A stretch of 64,000 nt of DNA from Catellatospora tritici (GCF_019083965.1 NZ_JAHRCY010000005.1:124001-188000), one strand, 5' to 3'. Shown: positions 1 through 8,597, counted from the first letter of the stretch. Notes: a model not told the origin generated them from the letters alone. Made by a program: numbers and translations.

Positions 1-62
1 GCGGACCAGTGCACGCCGACGGGAATGCCGGCGATGGTGCCCAACCGCAGCGTCGGTCGCAT
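1..62 (-). CDS. site-2 protease family protein (N-terminus only)
   Basis: Only the first 20 codons lie in the window; the gene runs off the left edge. The start is an ATG at 62 with a textbook AGGAGG six bases upstream. The visible peptide reads M-R-P-T-L-R-L-G-T-I-A-G-I-P-V-G-V-H-W-S. The G-x-I-A-G-I-P-V-G-V-H-W pattern is typical of the N-terminus of M50 (site-2 protease) membrane metalloproteases, just before the first transmembrane helix. The catalytic HExxH lies outside the window, so the call rests on this motif alone. It follows the VOC gene on the same strand after 51 bp and may be co-transcribed with it. Confidence 0.55.
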   Translation of the reverse strand, partial: MRPTLRLGTIAGIPVGVHWS

Positions 63-113
63 CGGCTGCCTCCTGCAGCCATCATCTCTCGCCGCAGCCC
101 CGGCGGCCGCCGT

Positions 114-1052
114 CTACAGCGGTGGAGCCGTGAACAGGCCGCGGTCGGGGTCGTTGAACGTCTGCCGGGCCACCAGCTCGCTCATCGGGTTCGCGGTGCC
201 CCACTGGTCGGAGATGTGCGGGTCGGACGAGTCGTACACATGCGGGTGCCAGCGATCCTCGTCGAGCTGCTCCAACTCGGTGGTGTACTCCACCACGTTG
301 CCGTGCGGGTCGCGGAAGTAGCTGAACGTGTTGTCGCCCGCGGTGTGCCGTCCCGGCCCCCACACCTTCTCGACCCCGGCCCGGATCATCCGGCCGCAGC
401 CGCGCATGAACTCGTCCAGCCCGCGCAGCTCGAACGACGCGTGGTGCAGCGCCACGTGCGGGCCGCGTGACACGGCGAAACTGTGGTGCCAGGTGTTGCA
501 CCGCAGGAACCACATCAGGTCGCCGCGATGCGGGTGGCTCAGCCGGTCCGACAGCGCGAAACCCAGGTGCCGGATATAGAACGCGGCCGTGGCCTGCGGG
601 TCGGGGGAGTTCACCACCACGTGCGACAGCCGCACCGGCACCGACTCGCGCGCCTCGATCCGCCGGTGGGCCCGCGGCCGCACGTCGGCGGAGACCTCCA
701 CGGTACGGCCGTCGACATCGAAGAACCGGAACCCGTAGCCCTCGCCCGGGGTCGCCAGCGGGCCTGGCTCGCCGACCAGCCGCACCCCGGCACGGCCCAG
801 CCGCTCGGCGAGGGTGTCCACGTCGGCCGGGAACGCCGCCCCGAACGCGATCAGGTCCAGCCGCTTGTCCGGGGCCTGTCGCACCCGCACGGCGTACTGC
901 TCCGGCGAACCCGCCGCCGCCAGGAACGCCACGCCCGTGTCGGCGGCGACCTCGGTCAACCCCCAGGTGCCGGTGAAGAACCTCACCTGACGGTCGAAAT
1001 CGGGCACCGCGAGATCGACATGGCGCAAGTGGGTGATCAACCGCTGGGTCAT
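114..1052 (-). CDS. VOC-family extradiol dioxygenase-like protein
   Basis: 312 aa with two vicinal-oxygen-chelate modules in tandem, about residues 7-125 and 141-262. This is the layout of type I extradiol ring-cleavage dioxygenases such as 2,3-dihydroxybiphenyl 1,2-dioxygenase. In the second module His144 (L-S-H-V-V-V-N), His203/204 (L-H-H-A-S-F-E) and Glu255 (N-V-V-E-Y) occupy the places of the two-His-one-carboxylate metal site, so an active Fe(II) or Mn(II) enzyme is plausible. The substrate is unknown. No other aromatic-degradation genes are nearby, which leaves a role in catabolism or secondary metabolism open. The start is an ATG with a GGAG about nine bases upstream. Confidence 0.75.
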   Translation of the reverse strand: MTQRLITHLRHVDLAVPDFDRQVRFFTGTWGLTEVAADTGVAFLAAAGSPEQYAVRVRQAPDKRLDLIAFGAAFPADVDTLAERLGRAGVRLVGEPGPLATPGEGYGFRFFDVDGRTVEVSADVRPRAHRRIEARESVPVRLSHVVVNSPDPQATAAFYIRHLGFALSDRLSHPHRGDLMWFLRCNTWHHSFAVSRGPHVALHHASFELRGLDEFMRGCGRMIRAGVEKVWGPGRHTAGDNTFSYFRDPHGNVVEYTTELEQLDEDRWHPHVYDSSDPHISDQWGTANPMSELVARQTFNDPDRGLFTAPPL

Positions 1053-1155
1053 CAGGGGGCTCCTCGCGCGCCGGGCGGCACACCGCCGGGCCGCACCGAG
1101 ATTGTCCCGGTCCCCGTGTGCCTCGGCACCGGCGACGCGCCGACTTCCGCCCAGG

Positions 1156-1641
1156 TCAGGACGGGTCTATTCGGTCCCGGATGGCCGCGCGGATGTCATC
1201 CAGCGACCAACTCAGAGACCCGCCCTGGATCACGAACGGGGTGCCGAACCGCGCCAGGTTGGCCCGCCCCTCGCCGCGCAACCACGGCCGCATCCGCCAG
1301 ACCGCGTCCTGCGGTTCGGTCGGGACGATCAGCAGCACCGGCACCGGACGTGACCCGGTGGCCTTCACATCCTCGCGCACGTCGGCGATTTCGTCCCAGC
1401 CCAACGCCGGCCCCATCAGCGGCATCCGGAGGCCCTCATCGGAGATCACGAGGACCGGCACCCGCAGCAGCGTACTCACCACGACCGGATAGCCGAGCAG
1501 GACCAGGAACGCCGCGCCCGCGACGGCCACAGCCGTACCGGTGCCACCGCCCATGAGCACGCCGAGCACCACCGGGACACAGGCGAGCCCGAGCAGCATC
1601 AGATACCGCGCCTCCGGTCGTATCCGGATCAGTATCGGCAT
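1156..1641 (-). CDS. PH-domain-like membrane protein
   Basis: 161 aa. The ATG at 1641 is preferred over a start ten codons upstream because GAGGAG sits six bases before it. Two hydrophobic segments, about residues 12-27 and 29-55, form a helical hairpin. They are followed by a soluble domain containing L-V-I-S-D-E-G-L-R-M and L-G-W-D-E-I-A-D-V, a pattern shared by small actinobacterial membrane proteins with a bacterial PH-like (STM3941-type) domain. Function is unknown. The first codons face the truncated GNAT gene across a 40-bp gap. Confidence 0.5.
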   Translation of the reverse strand: MPILIRIRPEARYLMLLGLACVPVVLGVLMGGGTGTAVAVAGAAFLVLLGYPVVVSTLLRVPVLVISDEGLRMPLMGPALGWDEIADVREDVKATGSRPVPVLLIVPTEPQDAVWRMRPWLRGEGRANLARFGTPFVIQGGSLSWSLDDIRAAIRDRIDPS

Positions 1642-1681
1642 CACGGTCTCCTCGACGTCGTCGCGACGCACATGCTAGAGC

Positions 1682-2095
1682 GTGGCCGGGCGCCGCGCTG
1701 CCCGTGAGGAATGCTTCGACGAGCCGGGCCACGGCCATGTCGTCCGCACGTTCGAGCAGTACCTGGACGACCTGCGTGGCAGCCCCTACCGGCCGGACCT
1801 GTGGTCGGTGGCCTGGGACGGCGACCAGCTCGCCGGACTGGTGCTGTGCGAACTCGACGGCGACGCGGCCGAGGTCCCCTGGGTGGCCGTGCGTCCGGCG
1901 TGGCGACGCCGTGGCCTGGCGCTGAGCCTGCTGGACCGGACCCACCACCACCTCGCCGCGGCGGGCGTCACGAAGGTGCGGCTGCGCACCGTCGCCGAGA
2001 ACGCCAACGACACCGTGGGCCTGTACACCAAAGCCGGGTACGCCGTGACCGCGCGTCACCCGCGCCATCGCAAACCCGTGCCCGCCCGAGCGTAG
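1682..2095 (+). CDS. GNAT-family acetyltransferase, probably lacking its N-terminal domain
   Basis: 137 aa from a GTG. The acetyl-CoA binding loop is clear (R-P-A-W-R-R-R-G-L-A), followed by N-A-N-D-T-V-G-L-Y-T-K-A-G-Y, the end of a GNAT fold. The N-terminal stretch (F-E-Q-Y-L-D-D-L-R with P-D-L-W-S-V-A) resembles the linker and start of the second domain in actinobacterial two-domain GNATs of about 300 aa. The first domain is absent and only 40 bp separate this frame from the divergent gene upstream. I infer a 5'-truncated gene or a naturally short version. No convincing ribosome binding site is visible. Confidence 0.5.
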   Translation: MAGRRAAREECFDEPGHGHVVRTFEQYLDDLRGSPYRPDLWSVAWDGDQLAGLVLCELDGDAAEVPWVAVRPAWRRRGLALSLLDRTHHHLAAAGVTKVRLRTVAENANDTVGLYTKAGYAVTARHPRHRKPVPARA

Positions 2096-2104
2096 GTTCA
2101 CCGC

Positions 2105-2572
2105 ATGTACTCCACTCGCATCACCGGACACGTCAGGGCATCCCGCGCCGCGGTCTACCGCGCCCTGCTCGACCCCGACGCGATCGCCGGATGGCGCGTA
2201 CCCGCCGGGATGACCAGCCGGGTGCACGAGTTCGAGGCCCGCGAGGGCGGCGCCTTCCGGGTCTCGCTCACCTACGACGCGCCCGACGCCACCGGCAAGA
2301 CCTCCGGCCACACCGACACCTACCACGGCCGGTTCCGAACCCTGGTGCCCGACGAACGGGTCGTCGAGGAGATCGAGTTCGAGACCACCGACCCGGCGTT
2401 CGGCGGCGCCATGACCATGACCACGACACTGGTCGACGCCGACGGCGGCACGGATGTCACGATCGTGCACGAGGGCGTCTCCGACGCCGTCTCCCCAGCC
2501 GACAACGAGACCGGCACCCGGATGGCCCTGGCCAACCTCGCCCGACTCGTCGAGGCGCGCTCGGCCGCCTGA
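2105..2572 (+). CDS. SRPBCC (Aha1/START-like) domain protein
   Basis: 155 aa. The whole protein is one helix-grip domain. The opening I-T-G-H-V-R-A-S-R-A-A-V-Y-R-A-L-L-D and D-A-I-A-G-W-R-V-P are typical of the AHSA1/SRPBCC family, as is the C-terminal G-T-D-V-T-I-V-H-E-G. These domains bind hydrophobic ligands or act as polyketide-cyclase-like or stress proteins; the ligand here is unknown. A TAGGTT that fits a -10 hexamer lies six bases before the ATG with no Shine-Dalgarno, so a leaderless transcript is likely. It converges on the GyrB-like gene with a 7-bp gap. Confidence 0.7.
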   Translation: MYSTRITGHVRASRAAVYRALLDPDAIAGWRVPAGMTSRVHEFEAREGGAFRVSLTYDAPDATGKTSGHTDTYHGRFRTLVPDERVVEEIEFETTDPAFGGAMTMTTTLVDADGGTDVTIVHEGVSDAVSPADNETGTRMALANLARLVEARSAA

Positions 2573-2579
2573 CACCGCC

Positions 2580-3194
2580 TCAGTCAGCCGTGCGGACGTC
2601 GACCTCCAGGTGGCCGAAGGCCGACAGCATCCGGCGTAGATCGGCTGCCTGCACGCCGGTCAGCGCCGGGTCGGGCCGGAACCGCACGGTCGTGCCCGTC
2701 GTGCCGTCGCCCGGGTGGCCGACCAGGTCGGTGACGGGTATTCCGTGCTCGTACCGCTGCGTCCACGCGCCGTCGGCCCGCCGGTTGGTGTGCGCGAGCC
2801 ATTCGCTGAGCGCCGCGACGACGGACATGCCGCGCCGGGGCGCCCCGTCCGGCAGGTATACCGCCGGTGGCCCGTCGAAGAACCGCAGGTCCTTGGTGGC
2901 CATGACGGGCTTGCGGACCGGTCGGCCGTGCTCGTCACGGCGGGTGTCGGTGCCGCGGCCGTCGTCGGTCACCGACACCGACCCGTCAGGATGCGACGCC
3001 ACCGTGCACGAGCCCCGGCGACCGGCCGCCTCGGCCTCGTCGTCGGCGTATGCGACCACCTCCAGGACCAGGTGGGTCACGCCGCCGGGCGCGTACCGAC
3101 CGGGATCGCGGCGCACCAGTTCGAGGTGCTCCAGGTCGACCTCGGCGGCCCAGTCGTGTGTGGTGTTCACCCAGGTGTCTCGGGGACCGGTCAC
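2580..3194 (-). CDS. free-standing GyrB-type GHKL ATPase domain protein
   Basis: 204 aa from GTG, only the size of the gyrase B ATP-binding domain. The order of landmarks matches GyrB: L-E-H-L-E-L-V-R-R-D-P-G-R-Y (residues 21-34), L-E-V-V (44-47), T-D-D-G-R-G (76-81), V-A-A-L-S-E-W-L-A (126-134) and G-T-T-V-R-F-R-P-D near 170. The catalytic-base glutamate (Glu45) and the adenine-binding Asp77 are kept. The Mg-ligand Asn of the N box is replaced by Tyr49, and the glycine-rich ATP lid (G-G-x-H-G-V-G) is degraded to G-A-P-R-R-G. There is no transducer, TOPRIM or DNA-gating domain. It may bind nucleotide without normal hydrolysis, or be a gyrase-targeting or decoy protein; both are inference. Confidence 0.7.
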   Translation of the reverse strand: MTGPRDTWVNTTHDWAAEVDLEHLELVRRDPGRYAPGGVTHLVLEVVAYADDEAEAAGRRGSCTVASHPDGSVSVTDDGRGTDTRRDEHGRPVRKPVMATKDLRFFDGPPAVYLPDGAPRRGMSVVAALSEWLAHTNRRADGAWTQRYEHGIPVTDLVGHPGDGTTGTTVRFRPDPALTGVQAADLRRMLSAFGHLEVDVRTAD

Positions 3195-3200
3195 GTGGCG

Positions 3201-4091
3201 TCAGATCCGACCGTAGGCGCGCAGCGTGCGTAGGGCGCGCAGGGTCTCGATCCCGCGGTATTCCAGGGTGGACGCCTGCCCCGGCGGCTGCCAGGTGATG
3301 GTCCAGCCTCCGTCGGCCTGCTGGTCACGGGTGAGCCGGTCCAGGTGCCCCTCGATCGCGGCGTCGTCGAACAGGCCACGCCACGGGCTGTCCGGGGTCG
3401 AAGCCAGGTGCAGCGGCGTGACACCGTACTCGGGGTCGGCCGGGTCGGCGCGGAAGTAGCGGAGCTTGCCGAGCCAGTCGGCGACATGGGCGCCGACGGC
3501 GGCGGCCCGCTCGCGGTCGGGCACGTTGGCCAGGAACTGCAGCACCTCCAGCAGGGTGTGCGCGTCCTCGCCGATCCCGGACTCGAGGCTGGTCCAGGTC
3601 CACTCGGTGGCCCGGTCCAGCCAGGGGTGGGTTACGCCGATGCGGTGCAGACGACCCGCCAGACCGGCCGTCGGGTTCAGGCCCGGCACGTAGGTCCAGT
3701 CCGACCAGTGCTCCGCCCGCGGGTAGCCCTCCATCACCGGGAAGGCCAGCGGCAACGCGCCGTCGGGCGCGGCCACCGAGCCGAGCCAGTCGCACGCGTC
3801 GTCGATCAGCGTGGCCACGGCGGGTTCGGCGAACCAGCCTGGTCGCCCTTCCCCGGCCGCGAGCAGCACGTCGAGGGCGCATTCCACGTCGATGGGCAGA
3901 CTCGCCGGGCAGCGCTTGTCCGGCTCGAAACCGTGCCCGAACCCGCCGTCGCCGTTGCGGTAGGCCCGGACCGCGTCGACCACCCAGGTCGGGTCGTCGC
4001 CGTCGAACAGCACCGCGGTCAGGCGGCGCTCGACCAGCCGCCCCTCCAGGTCGAGAAAGGCGCGGCCTGTGCCCAGAACATCATTGGTCAT
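3201..4091 (-). CDS. hypothetical alpha/alpha-barrel (terpene-cyclase-repeat-like) protein
   Basis: 296 aa. Two stretches resemble prenyltransferase/squalene-oxidase QW-type repeats: R-N-G-D-G-G-F-G-H-G-F-E-P-D near residue 48 and Q-Q-A-D-G-G-W-T-I-T-W near 262. Helices rich in Ala, Leu and Trp lie between them. The DxDD or DxxTAE acid of a real cyclase is not obvious, so it is probably a repeat-fold protein of unknown function. It is 6 bp downstream of no gene on its own strand; the GyrB-like gene follows 6 bp after its stop, so the two probably form an operon in the order alpha-barrel then GyrB-like. Confidence 0.55.
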   Translation of the reverse strand: MTNDVLGTGRAFLDLEGRLVERRLTAVLFDGDDPTWVVDAVRAYRNGDGGFGHGFEPDKRCPASLPIDVECALDVLLAAGEGRPGWFAEPAVATLIDDACDWLGSVAAPDGALPLAFPVMEGYPRAEHWSDWTYVPGLNPTAGLAGRLHRIGVTHPWLDRATEWTWTSLESGIGEDAHTLLEVLQFLANVPDRERAAAVGAHVADWLGKLRYFRADPADPEYGVTPLHLASTPDSPWRGLFDDAAIEGHLDRLTRDQQADGGWTITWQPPGQASTLEYRGIETLRALRTLRAYGRI

Positions 4092-4121
4092 GGCCGGATT
4101 CTGGCACGGCCCACCGACAGA

Positions 4122-4871
4122 TCAGCGCTGAGCGGTGTGGTCGTCGGCGTCGCCGGTGACCGCAGGCGCGGCCACCGGCGCGGTGGCCGCCTCGGCGGTC
4201 AGATCCGCGACGAGTTCGACGTGGTCCGAACCCAGCACGGCGGGTTCGCGGACAAGCAGCAGCAGGCAGAAGTCACGCTGGTCGGGAAACCGGCGACCCA
4301 GCTCCCGGTGTTGTGTGGCCAGATAGCGCGCGGCGGCGAGATTCGTGTAGGCCTTCTGGCCCATCAGCAGGAACACGGGGTGGCCGGTTTTCTGCCCGAG
4401 CAGCCGGACCACCAGCGCGTACTCGGCCCGGCCCGGCGTGTGGTCGAAGGTCCTGCCACCCACCCGGATGGACATCTGCGCGGAGTCGACGATGTCGAAG
4501 GCGACGCCGGGCAACAGCGAGCGCAGGTACGCCGCGGTCCGCTCGTTCGCGGCCGGGCCGCCGACGCAGAACTCGGTCCCCGTGCGTGACGCGGCCGCGG
4601 TGTCGACCGCGGTCACCAGGGTCGGGCGGCCACCGCACTCCTTGGTCACGATCGCCAGCTCGACCAGCGCGGCCATGTCGTCGCGATGGACGCTCTTCTC
4701 GCGGGGCGAGGAGAAGTGCCGGGACACATGGAAGTGGACTTCCTCGTTCGGCCGGATGCCGAAGAACCGCCGCCGGCGCTCCACGCTCCGATACCGCACC
4801 AGCCGCTGGGCGAACCACACCGCCGCACCGGCTATGACGCTCGCGAGCAGGTTGATGAGAAGGTCCTGCAT
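4122..4871 (-). CDS. membrane-anchored protein of unknown function next to the TIR-STAND gene
   Basis: 249 aa. The ATG at 4871 has GAGGG about five bases upstream and opens directly into a transmembrane helix (D-L-L-I-N-L-L-A-S-V-I-A-G-A-A-V-W-F); a start 19 codons further up lacks such a site. The rest is cytoplasmic: F-F-G-I-R-P-N-E-E-V-H-F-H-V-S-R-H-F, then F-C-V-G-G-P-A-A-N-E-R-T-A near residue 105 and G-Q-K-A-Y-T-N-L near 172. The GGPxxN loop suggests an alpha/beta nucleotide- or sugar-binding fold, but I do not recognise the family. It lies 175 bp downstream of the TIR-STAND gene on the same strand and could be its membrane partner. Confidence 0.55.
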   Translation of the reverse strand: MQDLLINLLASVIAGAAVWFAQRLVRYRSVERRRRFFGIRPNEEVHFHVSRHFSSPREKSVHRDDMAALVELAIVTKECGGRPTLVTAVDTAAASRTGTEFCVGGPAANERTAAYLRSLLPGVAFDIVDSAQMSIRVGGRTFDHTPGRAEYALVVRLLGQKTGHPVFLLMGQKAYTNLAAARYLATQHRELGRRFPDQRDFCLLLLVREPAVLGSDHVELVADLTAEAATAPVAAPAVTGDADDHTAQR

Positions 4872-5045
4872 GGGTTCCCTCGGCTCGTCGGGCACGGTCC
4901 CGTCAGCTTCGGACTTCGGCCTCCGCATGGCATCCGAAGACCGGCACCGGCGGACACTCTATCCGATCCACACCAGTGCCACGGACCACCTGTTCCACTA
5001 TCGACGGTGCCATCCATTCACCATGGTGGCTGGTAAACCCGAGCC

Positions 5046-8000
5046 TCAGCGACGTCGGGAACGGCGGTCGGCGTCGGCGCCGCGGAGGCCTTCCAGGAGC
5101 ACCTGCGCCGCCTTCGCCCAGGGAAACTCGGCGGCGAGCACGTCACGCAGCTCGGCGGCGCGGCGGAAGGCGTCATCCCGGAAGCGCAGCACCCCGGTGA
5201 TGGACGTGGTCCAGGCGGCCACATCCTCCGCGTGGTCGTTGGTCATCCGTACGACCATGCGCTCGACGGTGTCGTCGTCGACCGCTGCGGTGTCGCGCAG
5301 CAGCTCGGCCAGGCCGCTCACATGGCTGATCAGGACCGGCACGCCATGGGTGATCGCTTCCAGCCCGGCGAGGCCGAAGCCTTCCGCCCGGGAGGGCATG
5401 ACCACGACGCTCGCGGTGAGCATCTCGTGCTCGAGCATCGCCGTGTCCGTCACGTACGGCTCGACGAAGACCTCGAGGCTGGGCAGCCCGGCCCACTCGA
5501 GAATACGTTCACGCAGCTCGCCGGTCTGCCCGAAGGGTGCGCCCCGGACCATGAACTCGATGCGGGTGGCCAGTCCGGCCTGTCGCCGGACCATCTGACC
5601 GAGGGCCGCCGCGGCGATGTCGATGCCCTTGAGAGCGGCGTCGTCGACGCGTCCGGTGAACAGCACCCGGCGCAGCGACTGCCCCGGCGGTGGTTCGGTG
5701 AGCGAGGTGTCCGCCGAGTCGAAACCCGGATCCAGGCGGATGACCCGGCGCCGGTACGGGTGGAAGTCCAGTTCGTACCGCGCGAACAGGCGTGGCCCCA
5801 CGGCCACGATCAGGTCTGCCTCCCGCCCGAGCGTCAGCTCGGTGTGGTGCCGTTCGGCGTGGATACCGTCGCGGCGCTCGGGCTTGTAGACGTCGATCTC
5901 GGACGGCGCCATGTGGATGAAGTGCGCTCGCAGCGCCTCGGGGAACGCGTGCATGACCGCCTGCGCGGTCGGGCCGGTGATGCGGGAGTGGCCCAGGACC
6001 ACGTCCGGTGTGTTGGCGCCCATCAGGTCGAGCAGACGGCTCTGGGCCGTCTGCTCGGACAGCGGACCGGTGGTGTCCGTGGCCAGCAGGGTGACCCCGC
6101 CGAGTTCGGCCTGCCGGTGGTCCTCCTCGGTCATCGAGTCCACCACGCAGAACACCCGCTGTCCGGCCGCCGTGAGGGCGAGACAGAGCTGCCGGTTGAA
6201 GGTGCTGAGGCCACCGCGCGACGACGGCCACTCGGTTGCGATGGACAGGACCGTCCGGGTGACCGGCGGCTCGGCCAGCCGGACGATCGGCTCCCGGGTG
6301 CGCGGATCCTGTGCCGCCGGTCTGGCCGAGTGACGCGACGGTGCCTCGATCACGCGCAGGCACCGGTCGTAGGCCTGGGTGGCCGCGACGAGGTCAGGGT
6401 GCTCGCTGTGCAGGAACGTGGACAGGGCGGACAGGACGTGGGCGAGGTGGTCTCGGGCGTCCTCCCAACTGGCCACCTCGGCCAGACTGAGGGCGAGGTG
6501 GTATTCCGACAGCAGCGTGTCGCGGTGCGACTCGCCCAGTTGGCGCCGGCGGGCAGCCCAGGTGATCTCGTTCAGTCGAAGCGCGTCCCCGGGCAGGTTG
6601 AGCGCGAGCAGGTTGAGCGCGAGCTGGTCCTGCGAGACCAGGGACTGGTGGTGTTCGCCTCCGTGCAGCTGCTGGCGGATCCTCAGCACCTGTTCGTTCA
6701 GCCTGCGCGCCTCGTCGTACCGCTGGAGGTGGTGCAGGTCGCGGGCGACCGCGGTCGCGGCGTCGAGGGTCGTCGGGTCGTCGTCCCCATACAGTTTCAG
6801 CAGCACCTGGTACACCTGCTCGTCGTTCAGCAGCGCGCCGGTGTGATCGCCGGTCGCCGACAGGCACTCCGCCAGCACCCGTACGGCTCGCAACGTGTGC
6901 TCGTAGGTGGCGCCGAAGGACTCCGTCAGAGCCGTGGCGAACGCCGCCGCGTACGGGCGCGCAGACTCGGCGTCACCGCGTTCGACGAGGCTGAGCAGCG
7001 CCGCGTTCGTCATGTCGTGGAGTTCGGGATTGGGGCTGGTGGACGGCTCGAGCGCGACGAGGTGGGGCATCAGCCGCTGCCACAGCGGCCAGCGGCGAGG
7101 ATTCCGCCCGTCGTCGGGTCTGGCGGCCACCAGGACCGCTTCGGCGGACCTGCGGACGGCGGCCAGTTGTTCGGCCGACATCTCGTCGATGATCGCCGCG
7201 CGGGTTTCGTGGTGCAGGATCAGACCGTCGGCGGCCAGGGTCGCCACGTTGACCCGGAACAGTGCCTTGGCTATCGTCGCGAGCCGGGAGATCGAGTTGG
7301 CCAGCGCGGCGGGCAGCGCTCGCGCGGGTGCGTTGCTGAACAGGTCGAACGGGATGCCGACCGGCGCGAGCACGGCGCACAACCGGACCAGCGCCAGGGC
7401 GGCCTCGTCGATCTCGCGCAGTTTCGCCAGGGAGATGCCGACCGGGATGGCGACCGCGCTGCGCGCGGGTGGTCCGGTGCGGTCGGCGTAGCTCGTCAGA
7501 CTGTGCAGGTAATCGGCGACGCTCATCGCGGTCTCGTTGATCACACCGGCTGCCTGCGACAGGGCCAGCGGGAGGTCGTCCAGTTCCGCCGCGAGACCTT
7601 CCGCGTCACGCGGCGCGATCGGACGGCGGATCACGTGGCGCAGGAAGGCGACCGCTTCGGTCCGGGCGAAGACGCCGACCTCCACGGTGAAGGCCAGGTT
7701 CTGCCAGACGAGGTGTCGTGACGTGACCAGGACGTGTCCGCGCCCTTTGGGAAACCACTTCGCCACCGCCACGTCCTCGGCGTTGTCGAAGATGACCAGC
7801 CACCGGTGCCTGGCCCGCAGTAGTTCGGCCAGGGCCAGCCTGGCGTCGGCCGCGGGCAGTCCGGGATCGCACAGTCCCGCGGTCACCGCGGCCTGGGCGA
7901 GCTGGTCGGCGATCAGGTCCGGATGCTCCGCGTCGATCCAGACCACCAGGTCGTAGTCACGGTCCTCGGCCCGGGCGGCGGCGCCATGCCGGTGTGCGTA

Positions 8001-8597
8001 TTCGATGGCCAGCTGGGATTTTCCCACACCGGCGAGACGGTCGGCCGAACCCAGCACACACCGGCTGCGCGACCGTAGGCCCTCGGCGACGCCGGTCAGC
8101 GTGTCGCCGCGCCCGACGAAGTCGGGATTGCGTGCCGGAAGCCGATGGTGGGTGGCTGCCGTCGAGGACGGCACGGCGGTCTGCCTGCCGCGCTCATCGC
8201 GCCGGTCAGGGGCCGCCGGGCCGTGCACCAGCGACTCGACGACCCTCTTGCGCAGCTTCTCCACCCGCAGTCCGGCCAGATCGGTATGGCCGATCAGGCG
8301 CAGCGCACCGGTCGGTCGCACGTCGTCGATCCGGAGCAGGGTCAGCCGTTCCTCGCCCCCGGGCTGGGCGAGCCACCAGTCGAGTTCGCGCCGGAACGGG
8401 CTGTCCAGATACGCCCGTGACAACACCACGACCATACGGTTGGCCTGGATGAGTTCACGCGGCGTCCGGGTGGCGTCCGCGCGCCCGTTCGGCAGGGCGA
8501 GGTCGGGCTCGACCTCGTGGCGGGCGCCGGCCAGGTATGCGGCGATCAGGCCGGCGAGACCGGCGTCCTCCGGCGCGAAGGAGAGAAACAGCCGCAT
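5046..8597 (-). CDS. TIR - NB-ARC (STAND) - TPR - GT4 glycosyltransferase fusion protein
   Basis: 1183 aa. The ATG at 8597 has GAGG five bases upstream. Domains in order (residue numbers from a GTG two codons upstream): TIR at about 1-125, with the S-x-P-F-R-R-E-L stretch that carries the NADase glutamate in TIR enzymes. NB-ARC STAND NTPase at about 160-400, with a P-loop ending G-V-G-K-S near 190, Walker B L-V-I-F-D-N-A-E-D near 268 and D-L-P-L-A near 343. Then a winged-helix/sensor region and TPR-like repeats at about 530-760 (L-R-I-R-Q-Q-L-H-G type). Then a complete GT-B glycosyltransferase at about 780-1165, beginning W-P-S-S-R-G-G-L-S-T-F-N and carrying the GT4 donor motif E-G-F-G-L-A-G-L-E-A near 1075. 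STAND proteins are signal-gated switches and TIR domains cleave NAD or make nucleotide signals. A sugar transferase as the C-terminal module is unusual. A TerD gene lies just upstream. Confidence 0.85.
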   Translation of the reverse strand: MRLFLSFAPEDAGLAGLIAAYLAGARHEVEPDLALPNGRADATRTPRELIQANRMVVVLSRAYLDSPFRRELDWWLAQPGGEERLTLLRIDDVRPTGALRLIGHTDLAGLRVEKLRKRVVESLVHGPAAPDRRDERGRQTAVPSSTAATHHRLPARNPDFVGRGDTLTGVAEGLRSRSRCVLGSADRLAGVGKSQLAIEYAHRHGAAARAEDRDYDLVVWIDAEHPDLIADQLAQAAVTAGLCDPGLPAADARLALAELLRARHRWLVIFDNAEDVAVAKWFPKGRGHVLVTSRHLVWQNLAFTVEVGVFARTEAVAFLRHVIRRPIAPRDAEGLAAELDDLPLALSQAAGVINETAMSVADYLHSLTSYADRTGPPARSAVAIPVGISLAKLREIDEAALALVRLCAVLAPVGIPFDLFSNAPARALPAALANSISRLATIAKALFRVNVATLAADGLILHHETRAAIIDEMSAEQLAAVRRSAEAVLVAARPDDGRNPRRWPLWQRLMPHLVALEPSTSPNPELHDMTNAALLSLVERGDAESARPYAAAFATALTESFGATYEHTLRAVRVLAECLSATGDHTGALLNDEQVYQVLLKLYGDDDPTTLDAATAVARDLHHLQRYDEARRLNEQVLRIRQQLHGGEHHQSLVSQDQLALNLLALNLPGDALRLNEITWAARRRQLGESHRDTLLSEYHLALSLAEVASWEDARDHLAHVLSALSTFLHSEHPDLVAATQAYDRCLRVIEAPSRHSARPAAQDPRTREPIVRLAEPPVTRTVLSIATEWPSSRGGLSTFNRQLCLALTAAGQRVFCVVDSMTEEDHRQAELGGVTLLATDTTGPLSEQTAQSRLLDLMGANTPDVVLGHSRITGPTAQAVMHAFPEALRAHFIHMAPSEIDVYKPERRDGIHAERHHTELTLGREADLIVAVGPRLFARYELDFHPYRRRVIRLDPGFDSADTSLTEPPPGQSLRRVLFTGRVDDAALKGIDIAAAALGQMVRRQAGLATRIEFMVRGAPFGQTGELRERILEWAGLPSLEVFVEPYVTDTAMLEHEMLTASVVVMPSRAEGFGLAGLEAITHGVPVLISHVSGLAELLRDTAAVDDDTVERMVVRMTNDHAEDVAAWTTSITGVLRFRDDAFRRAAELRDVLAAEFPWAKAAQVLLEGLRGADADRRSRRR

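Noticed and set aside
5232..7721. Long plus-strand open frame (over 800 codons) opposite the TIR-STAND gene
   Set aside because: Composition is low-complexity Arg/Gly/Val typical of antisense frames in GC-rich DNA, and the minus strand encodes clear TIR, NB-ARC and GT4 motifs.
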